From assembly GCF_963169125.1 (NCBI RefSeq), contig NC_084797.1:99845868-99909867 (forward strand): DNA of 64,000 nucleotides, written 5' to 3'. Both the position numbers and the translations under genes were made by a program. Source of the stretch: Humulus lupulus. Lineage: Eukaryota > Streptophyta > Magnoliopsida > Rosales > Cannabaceae. Shown here one piece after another: positions 57,232 through 64,000 of the stretch. Every line of letters begins with the position of its first letter. Position 1 is the stretch's first letter. The notes under the pieces were generated by a model, which made no database searches, was not told the DNA's origin, and worked only from the letters and a program-made list of their open reading frames with translations.

Positions 57232-57252
57232 CCATGTATACCCCCCCAAGTG
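57232..57252 (-). other. Internal polypurine tract of element D
   Basis: On minus CACTTGGGGGGGTATACATG, about 215 bp past the pol stop; core shared with the 3' PPT (CTTGGGGGGTAAA) and with the internal tract of element C (21806-21823). It could prime extra plus-strand synthesis, or be a relic of an older 3' end. Confidence 0.65.
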
Positions 57253-57464
57253 AGCGTGGGGTCCGGACGTCTCCGGACCGCGTGGTCACTTGTTAAAACG
57301 CAGCTTTGAACACAGGGATAGAAAGTGCAGTAAAAGCGGAGTGAATCTCTCCGTGTTTCATTAAATTAGCCTGCTAGGCGTGAGTTTTACAACAGGGAGG
57401 ATTATTTCCACATTTTTCACTTTTCCTAATTTCACCAAGGACTTCCGACTAGATGGTCCGGGGC
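57253..57464 (-). other. 3' untranslated stretch after element D pol
   Basis: Non-coding sequence between the pol stop and the internal polypurine tract; no structure beyond short purine runs. The stretch 56913-57231 on the other side is AT-rich with repeated CATTTCAAACAATTTAAA-type runs and no ORF. Confidence 0.5.
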
Positions 57465-60458
57465 CTACTGGTAGTAACGGCGGAGGTGCTCCGCGTTCCA
57501 GGCGCGCGGGACTTTAGATCCGTCGAGTCTCTTTAAGTGATACGTCCCGTGGCCCACTTTTTCTTGGACTTCGTAGGGGCCTTCCCAGTTGGGTCCGAGG
57601 ACTCCGACTCCCGGATTCTGCGTAGCAGGAAATACTCTCCGTAGGACAAGATCCCCAACTTCGAATGTACGGCTCTTGACTCTCGTGTTAAAGTGTCGGG
57701 CTATCTTGCCTTGGTACATTTTTAGTTGGACCTGCGACTGCTCCCGGAGCTCTTCGATCATGTCCAAGGACTCCTGGAGAAGGGCATGGTTCCGGGTAGG
57801 GTCGTAGGTATCTTGCCTGTGAGAGGGGATCATAGTTTCTACAGGGATGACGGCCTCGCAACCGAAGGTCATGGAATAAGGCGTGTGCCCCGTCGAAGTT
57901 CTCTCTGTTGTGCGATAGGCCCAAAGTACTCGCGGAAGTTCTTCCGGCCAGTGAGCCTTGCAGGCTTGGAGTTTTTTCTTCAACGTGGTCTTTAATATTT
58001 TGTTTACAGCCTCCACTTGCCCATTAGCCTGGGGTCTGGCGACTGCGGAAAAGCTTTTGATAATTCCATGCGAAGCACAGAAGTTCGTGAAGTGTTCACT
58101 GTCAAATTGCTTTCCGTTGTCGGACACAATTTTTCGTGGAAGCCCAAAACGACACACTATATTCCTGATGACAAAGTCCAGTGCTTTTTCAGATGTGACC
58201 GTGTTCATAGGTTCGGCTTCAGCCCATTTGGTGAAGTAGTCTACTGCGACTATGGCATACTTCACTCCACCCTTTCCAGTTGGGAGGGAACCTACTAGGT
58301 CAATGCCCCAAACGGCGAACGGCCAGGGGCTGGTCATTAAGGTAATTTCTGTAGGCGGCGCTCGCGGAACCTTGGCGTACCTCTGGCACTGCTCACATTT
58401 CCTGACATAATCCACACAATCCTTCTTCATGGTGGGCCAGAAGTATCCTTGTCGAAGGATCTTTTTGGAGAGGCTCAGCCCGGAGGTATGATCGCCACAG
58501 AAGCCTCCGTGAACCTCATGGATGATGGTGCTGACTTCGGTTCTGGAAACACACCTAAGAAAGGGTATGGACAACCCCCTGCGGTAAAGCTTTCCATCCA
58601 TAACCACGTATCGGGGAGCTTGATACTGGAGCTTTCTTGCGTCAGCTTTATCAGTGGGGAGCTCTCCGGTGGTGAGAAATCTGAGGATGGGCCCTATCCA
58701 GGAATGGGAATGGTCGATGATGGCGTTTATCCTTCGTGTCTCAGTACTGGGGGCTTCTAAGTGCCCGATGGGGACTGGGCCATACTGTTCAATCTCCGGG
58801 TCCGTTGCAAGCTTGGCCAGCGTGTCCGCGAGTGAGTTCTGGTCCCGGGGGACCTGGCGGATTTTGTAGCCTTTGAAATGTTGCAGTAGGTCGCGGGAGA
58901 GAGACACGTAGGCAGCCATTCTTTCGCCTTTCGTCTGGTATTCCCCGGATATTTGGTTTACCACAAGTAGGGAGTTGCTGTATACTTCAATTTTTTGGAC
59001 TCCGACTTCTCTGGCCAGTCGTAATCCAGCTAACATGGCTTCGTGTTCTGCCTCGTTGTTGGATGCTGGGAACGCGAAACGGATGGCACTCTGGAGCTGA
59101 TGCCCTTGGGGAGATATTAAGATGACCCCTGCTCCAGCTCCTTTTTCATTCGAGGCTCCGTCTACGTAGACCTTCCAGGTGGGAAGTTCCGGGACAGGAT
59201 CTTCCGGGAGGTCGTTCATTCCCGAGCATTCCACAATAAAGTCCGCGAGAGCTTGACCCTTTATGGAAACACGTGGTTGGTAGTGGACGTCGAACTGGCT
59301 CAGTTCCATGGCCCACTTAAGCAATCTGCCAGAAGACTCGGGCTTCTGCAAGACTTGTCGGAGAGGGTGGTTGGTGAGTACTTTGATGGTGTGCGCCTGG
59401 AAATATGGCCTTAGCTTCCGCGAAGCAATTAGCAAGCAGAGGGAGAGTTTCTCGATCATTGAATACCTGGACTCGGCGTCCAGTAACCTCTTGCTTACGT
59501 AATACACAGGGAGCTGGATACGGCCATCTTCCTGGACGAGAGCGGCACTTACTGCGTGCTCTGTCACAGCTAAGTATAAGAACAACGCCTCTCCTTCGAC
59601 AGGTTTGGACAGAATGGGAGCTCGGGTCAAATGTTCCTTGAGGTGTTGGAAGGCTGCTTCGCATTCGGGGGTCCACTCGAACTTTTTGTTTCCTCGCAAC
59701 ACGTTGAAGAAGGGGATACACTTGTCAGTGGCCTTGGATACGAAGCGGCTGAGAGCAGCTATCCTTCCGGTAACACTCTGGACATCCTTATGCTTCCGGG
59801 GGGAAGGCATATCTATGAACGCCTTAATTTTCTCAGGGTTGGCTTCCACTCCGCGGGAGCTGACAATGAAACCGAGGAACTTCCCAGACGAGACCCCGAA
59901 AGTACATTTCTTTGGACTCAGTTTCATTCCGTACTTTCGGATCACGGCGAAAGCTTCCTCAAGGTCGTCACTGTGGTCCCCGGAGGTCTTGGACTTTACC
60001 AACATGTCGTCCACGTACACCTCCATGTTCCTCCCCAGTTGGTCCTTGAACATCCTGTTTACTAGACGCTGGTACGTCGCCCCAGCATTCTTCAAACCGA
60101 AAGGCATGACCACGTAACAGTAGACACCTTTGTCCGTGAGGAAGCTGGTGTGTTCCTGGTCCGCGACATGCATCTTGATCTGGTTGTATCCGGAGTACGC
60201 ATCCATGAAGGATAAGAGTTCATACCCGGAAGTAGCGTCTACCATCTGATCGATTCGCGGAAGAGGGAAACAATCTTTCGGGCAGGCTTTGTTTAGGTCT
60301 GTGAAGTCAATGCACATTCTCCAGGACCCATCGGGTTTCGGGACCAGAACTGGGTTGGCCAACCACACGGGATAGTGTGACTCCTGGAGAAAGCCTATGG
60401 ACATCAACTTGTCCACTTCAGCTCTGACGGCTTCGGCCCTCACTGGGTCTAACGGCCT
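57465..60458 (-). CDS. Element D pol: RT, RNase H, second RNase H, integrase (upstream end broken)
   Basis: About 998 uninterrupted pol codons on minus from FRPLDPVRAEAVRAEVDKLM to HLRRYYQ and stop. RT: ANPVLVPKPDGSWRMCIDFT, FMDAYSGYNQIKM, YVDDMLVKSK. Gypsy RNase H: ALFLYLAVTEHAVSAALVQE, VYYVSKRLLDAESRYSMIEK. Second RNase H: WKVYVDGASNEKGAGAGVIL, SNNEAEHEAMLAGLRLA, then EVYSNSLLVVNQ, where the third catalytic Asp (YSDS in element C) is Asn. DQNSLADTLAKLA follows. Integrase: EVHGGFCGDHTSG, CEQC, AIVAVDYFTKWAEAEP, IVSDNGKQFDSEHF, NGQVEAVNKILK (DDE complete), GPNWEGPYEVQEKVGHGTYH. It was continuous with gag-protease until the 252-bp insertion at 60459-60710. The first 26 codons of the open frame come from that insertion. 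Confidence 0.93.
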   Translation of the reverse strand, partial: RPLDPVRAEAVRAEVDKLMSIGFLQESHYPVWLANPVLVPKPDGSWRMCIDFTDLNKACPKDCFPLPRIDQMVDATSGYELLSFMDAYSGYNQIKMHVADQEHTSFLTDKGVYCYVVMPFGLKNAGATYQRLVNRMFKDQLGRNMEVYVDDMLVKSKTSGDHSDDLEEAFAVIRKYGMKLSPKKCTFGVSSGKFLGFIVSSRGVEANPEKIKAFIDMPSPRKHKDVQSVTGRIAALSRFVSKATDKCIPFFNVLRGNKKFEWTPECEAAFQHLKEHLTRAPILSKPVEGEALFLYLAVTEHAVSAALVQEDGRIQLPVYYVSKRLLDAESRYSMIEKLSLCLLIASRKLRPYFQAHTIKVLTNHPLRQVLQKPESSGRLLKWAMELSQFDVHYQPRVSIKGQALADFIVECSGMNDLPEDPVPELPTWKVYVDGASNEKGAGAGVILISPQGHQLQSAIRFAFPASNNEAEHEAMLAGLRLAREVGVQKIEVYSNSLLVVNQISGEYQTKGERMAAYVSLSRDLLQHFKGYKIRQVPRDQNSLADTLAKLATDPEIEQYGPVPIGHLEAPSTETRRINAIIDHSHSWIGPILRFLTTGELPTDKADARKLQYQAPRYVVMDGKLYRRGLSIPFLRCVSRTEVSTIIHEVHGGFCGDHTSGLSLSKKILRQGYFWPTMKKDCVDYVRKCEQCQRYAKVPRAPPTEITLMTSPWPFAVWGIDLVGSLPTGKGGVKYAIVAVDYFTKWAEAEPMNTVTSEKALDFVIRNIVCRFGLPRKIVSDNGKQFDSEHFTNFCASHGIIKSFSAVARPQANGQVEAVNKILKTTLKKKLQACKAHWPEELPRVLWAYRTTERTSTGHTPYSMTFGCEAVIPVETMIPSHRQDTYDPTRNHALLQESLDMIEELREQSQVQLKMYQGKIARHFNTRVKSRTFEVGDLVLRRVFPATQNPGVGVLGPNWEGPYEVQEKVGHGTYHLKRLDGSKVPRAWNAEHLRRYYQ

Positions 60459-60710
60459 AAACAGAATGATAAAAATATAAGAACTGTAGAAGTGCTGAAA
60501 TGTAACTAAACAAACAGTGTTTTTACGTGGTTCAGGCGTTAACAAGCCCTAGTCCACGAGTCGATGTTATTATACTTGGAAAAGGTTACAGTAAGATGGC
60601 TGGTGTACAAGAACTTCACACACTCACAGTGTTTCTCTCGGGTTCTCTTGAAGAAGATGAAGCTAGAGAGATTTTGGTAGAGTTCTTGCTATATGATTTG
60701 TTCGCCCTCC
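60459..60710 (-). repeat. Copy of the element's own R-U5 LTR segment inserted in pol
   Basis: Matches 50108-50359 of the 3' LTR over 252 bp with one difference seen (T50112 / A60463), no indels, same orientation as the element. Its upstream end (60710 = 50359) falls about 30 bp past the LTR TATA box, i.e. at the expected RNA start; the other end is 28 bp short of the U5 end. It sits between the codons IRQKRR and RPLDP with only CCT (AGG) repeated at the edges. It adds stops to the gag-protease frame. Confidence 0.92.
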
Positions 60711-63400
60711 TCTTTTGGCGAATTGGAGTTGCAGATGGGTCTATGTTGAGTGCGTGGCATGCAACATTAGGATTAATCCCCGTCATATCAGCGTGGCACC
60801 ATGCCAGGATATCCTGATTATTCTTTACAGTGGCCACAATCTTTTCTCGAACGGCCGACGAGAGGTTTTTCCCCACCTGAATGACTTTGGTGGGATCTCC
60901 TGGGTTGAGGACCACCTCTTCGACTTCCTCCATCGGTTCTATCACTCTCTCGACCCCCACTCTAGGGTCGAGTTCATCAAAGCGTGCCCCTTGAGCACCC
61001 CCAGTCTCTGGTAACTCTTCCATCAAAGGAATGGCAGCAACCGTCTCCTGGACCGTGTAAACGGATCGGACGGAGACGTTATAACAGCTTCGTGCACTTC
61101 GTTGGTCTCCTCGGAGGGTGCCAATACGCCCATCGTCGCACGGAAACTTTAAGCACAAGTGGCGTATCGAGGTTATGGCCCCACAATCTATTAGGACCGG
61201 TCGGCCTAGGATGGCATTATACGCCGTGGGGCAGTCGACCACCACGAATGTGCAGTGCTTGAAGGCACAGGCGTCACTTTCTCCTCTGAGGGTGACTGGA
61301 AGTTGAATCTTGCCTAATGGCATGAGTGCATCCCCATTGAACCCTTGAAGCTGGATGGGGCATGGGGTCAGGTCTGTCTCGGTTAATCCGATCGCGTGGA
61401 AGGCCGCTTTGAAGAGGATGTTTACGGAGCTTCCGTTATCGACCAAGATCCGTGAGACCTTCTTATTGGCAATCTGGGCTTCCACCACGAGGGGATCGTT
61501 GTGGGGGAAGTGCACATGTCGAGCATCGTCCTCCGTGAAGGTGATGGGAAGATCCATCATTCGGGGACGTTGAGCAGGTGATTGAACCAAGGCGCACATC
61601 TCCCCGGTGTGTTCTAACTCCCTCAAGTATCTCTTCTGGGAGTTGCGGGTGCTTCCGGCAAGGTGCGGTCCTCCGGAAATGGTGGCTACGTGTCCGTCAA
61701 TGGGTGGCGGAGCAAGGCCGGGCGGATATGGGTTGCCAGGTCCTGGAGCCAACAAGGCAATGGGTGCCGGAGCGGCTGGAGCAGGAAGCGCTGGGAACTG
61801 AGACCCGGGAGCTTGGGGGTGACCGGCTCCAGGAGCGCTAGCGGTCCCCCTCTGTCCCGGGGAATATGCAGCTCCGTGAACTACTCCCTGTCCAGGATAG
61901 ATAATGGGTATCCTCACCCACTGACTGAGGTGTCCCGCTCTTGCCAGGGACTCGATCTCATCCTTCAGCTGAAGGCACTCATTCGTGGTGTGCCCCACGT
62001 CCCCGTGGAACTCACACCTCTTATTGGAGTCTCGCGGACGCCTTCCTCCGTGAGACACTTTTGGGGGCTTCCTGTAGTTGACCATATTACAGGTCGCCCG
62101 ATAGACATTCTCTCGCGAGTCTATCAAACTGGTATATTCCGTGAACTTGGGCTCATAGTCCTTCCGGGGTTTCTTTGAATGGTCTCCCCGGTTGGAGTTT
62201 CTTCCGCTTCGTTTGCTCCGCGATTGGCTCAAATTTCGTTCTGGGCCTTCCGCTTGCGACTGCGGCATGCCAGGAGCGATACTACATCCGGTTTGTACAG
62301 TTCCGTACCCAGAGAAATGGGTTTGACTCGGCGTCTGAGCAGACGCAGAAGGCCCATACACACTTGGAGTGAATTGGGCTCCTGGAAGCGTGAGGGCTGG
62401 TGCGGGAGCTTGCGAAGCAAAGCTCGGCGCAGTCATGGAAGGCGCTGGAGCCGGGGGAACTCCAAAGGCCTGCTGGTAGGCATCCTCAAGGTTGATGATT
62501 CCCTGAGCTTTTGACATGAATTCGGACAGCGTTTCTGCTCGTCTCCTTTGCATTTCCCCCCATAGCAGGGAGCCGACAGTAAGGCCCGATTGAAGGGCGA
62601 TCAGCTTCATGTCATCGCTGACCTTGGTCTTTGCAGCAGCTTCCATCATTCTCTGAATGAAAGCTTTGAGGTTCTCATTGGGCTGCTGCTTGATGTTGGT
62701 TAAGGAACCAACCTCCATGTCGTGGTCGCGGGCAGCAATGAACTGTCTCCTAAACGCGGACTGTAGCTCCTTCCAACTGTGGATTGATCCGGGAGCTAAT
62801 CTTTTCCACCAGTCCTCCGCGGACTTGGTAAGGGTGAGTGAGAAGCACATGCATTTGGCGTCCTCACTGACACGCGCCACTTGCATCATTTTGTTGTATT
62901 TAGCTAGGTGGGTACGCGGGTCCGTCCTCCCATCATATAATTCTATGTGAGGCATTTTGAAGTTATCCGGGAGGGACGTTTCCGCGATCCTCCGAATACA
63001 TGGTTCCGGGTCTTCCTCCTCAGAGTCTGACAGGGCCCCACTTTGCTTTCGGACCAGCTTGGTCAAGGCAGCAATCTGTTCCTCGAGCCTCTTCGTATCA
63101 CTCTCCGGGAGGTCACGTCCCCGGAGCTTATCATTAATATGATTTCGGAGGTCATCTCCGCGAGGCCGGGCCTTTTCTCCTTTGGCCTTTTCATACTTGG
63201 CCTCCAACCTTCTTCTTAGGTCCACCGTGGACCAGCTATCTTCGGAGTGCGAGTTCGCAGCCCGACCGTCCTGGTTGACGGAATCACTGGGGCGGTTGTT
63301 CCTTCCCCTAGGCCTGGGTGCCTTAGCACCGGGCCCTTTAGGCACGGAGTGCCCCCTTGGGGCTGAAGGACGTCTGGGCTTAGGAGCGCCAGAGACCTTC
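60711..63400 (-). CDS. Element D gag and protease
   Basis: About 890 codons, no stop. Basic N-terminal region ([35 protein letters not shown]), helix ([35 protein letters not shown]), capsid domain ([55 protein letters not shown]), Pro/Ala-rich linker, nucleocapsid knuckle [14 protein letters not shown] (C-x2-H-x4-H-x4-C). Then [20 protein letters not shown], protease [14 protein letters not shown] (Asp-Asn-Gly), [14 protein letters not shown], linker [18 protein letters not shown], ending at [13 protein letters not shown] before the inserted LTR piece. Originally one frame with pol. Gag forms the particle; protease matures it. Its N-terminus is separated by a poly-C tract and a stop. Confidence 0.9.
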
Positions 63401-63407
63401 TGCGCGC

Positions 63408-63424
63408 GGGGGGGGGGGGGGGGG
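63408..63424. repeat. 17-base G/C homopolymer in element D gag
   Basis: Run of 17 G on + (C in the gag sense strand) between the two open gag pieces, just downstream of an in-frame TAG at about 63435-63433. Its length sets the frame, so it may be biologically unstable or a sequencing/assembly artefact. Confidence 0.85.
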
Positions 63425-63432
63425 CAGTCGGC

Positions 63433-63939
63433 CTAGTGATTCACGCCTTTAGGAGGTGCAGGGGCGTCAGCGCGTACAGGCTCTCTAACTTTTTCTTTGC
63501 CCTTGTTAGGGGCGGCTTTGGATGGTCCAGCAGCGGCTGGATCCGGCATAGCGGCATCAGCACCACCTAAAACAGAGGCGTCCTCGTCCGAGTCGCCTAG
63601 ATCTCCGAACTTACTTTGGAGGCGCTCCATCATGCGTTGCATTTTTTCGGAGACGCGCTCCTGCTCAGCAAGCTTGGCCTTAGTGGCCACCAGTTCTTCG
63701 GCTACTTGGACCAGTTCTGGGTCCTTCTCATAGTAGCAGCCGTTTTTGTAGTAACCGTCTTGGACATACTCCTCTTCGTCTTCTAAGTATGTCGTATCTT
63801 CGGTACTGACCCAATCCTGGCGGGATGTCGGGTCTTCACCTTGGTAGCCCAAGGGTTCGTTTTGTACCGCATCTTCCATCACGGTATCGGGGTTGACCGT
63901 AGCATTTTTGTCAACAGCGGATTTTCTCGTAGTCACCAT
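63433..63939 (-). CDS. Element D gag N-terminus
   Basis: ATG at 63939 (MVTTRKSAVDKNATVNPD); the open frame extends 8 codons further without ATG. Acidic region (STEDTTYLEDEEEYVQDG), then a coiled-coil-like helix (VAEELVATKAKLAEQERVSE, KMQRMMERLQSKFGDL), acidic DSDEDASV, and a Lys/Pro/Ala tail ending KGVNH at TAG. The same frame reopens beyond the poly-C tract as the main gag, so this is probably the true N-terminus of one protein. Only about 60 bp to the window edge, so PBS and 5' LTR should follow just outside. Confidence 0.82.
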   Translation of the reverse strand: MVTTRKSAVDKNATVNPDTVMEDAVQNEPLGYQGEDPTSRQDWVSTEDTTYLEDEEEYVQDGYYKNGCYYEKDPELVQVAEELVATKAKLAEQERVSEKMQRMMERLQSKFGDLGDSDEDASVLGGADAAMPDPAAAGPSKAAPNKGKEKVREPVRADAPAPPKGVNH

Positions 63940-64000
63940 CTCTTTAGCACGAAGTGAATACAAAAAACGTACACAAAAAGAGAGCTGACTAACAACTTCC

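Larger units (their letters stand above)
50080..64000 (-). mobile_element. Element D: Tat-lineage gypsy element with antisense gene, 5' LTR outside window
   Basis: Minus-strand element: gag (63939), protease, RT, two RNase H domains, integrase (end 57465), internal polypurine tract, 70-bp repeat array, opposite-strand gene (51911-55856), PPT, 3' LTR (50969-50080). Left TSD candidate GCGCT (50075-50079). It is nested in the LTR 48196-50079. The polyprotein is mostly intact but is interrupted by a poly-C/stop near 63425 and by a 252-bp LTR copy in pol (60459-60710). The long frames suggest a young insertion. Confidence 0.92.

Noticed and set aside
57465..63939. Endogenous pararetrovirus (caulimovirid)
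   Set aside because: Order is gag-protease-RT-RNase H-integrase with LTRs, PBS and PPT; no movement protein and an integrase is present.

Overview
The window is plant nuclear DNA, almost certainly from a eudicot (AT-rich spacers, spliced genes with GT..AG introns, Tat-type and chromodomain Ty3/gypsy retrotransposons, Ty1/copia fragments). It is a nest of LTR retrotransposons. I find no host gene, rRNA, tRNA or CRISPR array. Species cannot be fixed from the sequence alone.

Layout. 1-868: a copia LTR (minus) inserted into element A. 869-7039: element A, a decayed Tat-like gypsy element on the minus strand (RT, protease, gag, 5' LTR), itself carrying a 1.3 kb solo LTR (4546-5845). 7040-7434 and 9825-10132: two short stretches I cannot assign, separated by a 2.4 kb solo LTR of the chromovirus family (7440-9819). 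10133-41352: element F, a minus-strand chromovirus (CCHC gag, protease, RT, integrase, chromodomain; tRNA-Met type PBS; LTRs near 2.4 kb), cut up by at least six later events: a nested LTR inside its 3' LTR (11147-13682), the complete 11.6 kb Tat element C (14607-26174, TSD ATCCC), and LTRs at 27038-29415, 29467-31468, 32129-34053 and 36432-38287. 41353-45444: a chromovirus LTR in plus orientation with another solo LTR inside it. 45530-46401: copia RNase H end plus truncated LTR, cut by element E (46402-48195, plus strand, same family as A), which is cut by a plus-strand chromovirus LTR (48196-50079), which is cut by element D (50080 to beyond 64000, minus strand).

Elements C and D are the most informative. 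Both are Tat-lineage elements with gag-protease-RT-RNase H-second RNase H-integrase on one strand, and between integrase and 3' LTR both carry a separate gene on the OPPOSITE strand. That antisense gene has its own TATA box, a conserved domain resembling the plant 'putative gypsy type transposon' family (PF04195), basic nuclear-type stretches and a C-terminal coiled coil. Its last three introns have the same phases (1, 1, 0) in both elements although the proteins are strongly diverged. Both elements also carry a second polypurine tract just after pol, where the two opposed transcription units converge. In D the pol gene is broken by a near-identical copy of the R-U5 part of its own LTR, beginning where the LTR transcript should start. 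This looks like a reverse-transcription error caught in the genome.

Nesting order can be read directly: F is older than C (LTR pairs about 93-94% over the first 200 bp versus about 97% over the full length, hand counts). D is youngest in its stack. All polyproteins except parts of D are interrupted by stops, frameshifts or insertions. D has the best-preserved genes, but its pol is split and its second RNase H lacks a catalytic Asp.
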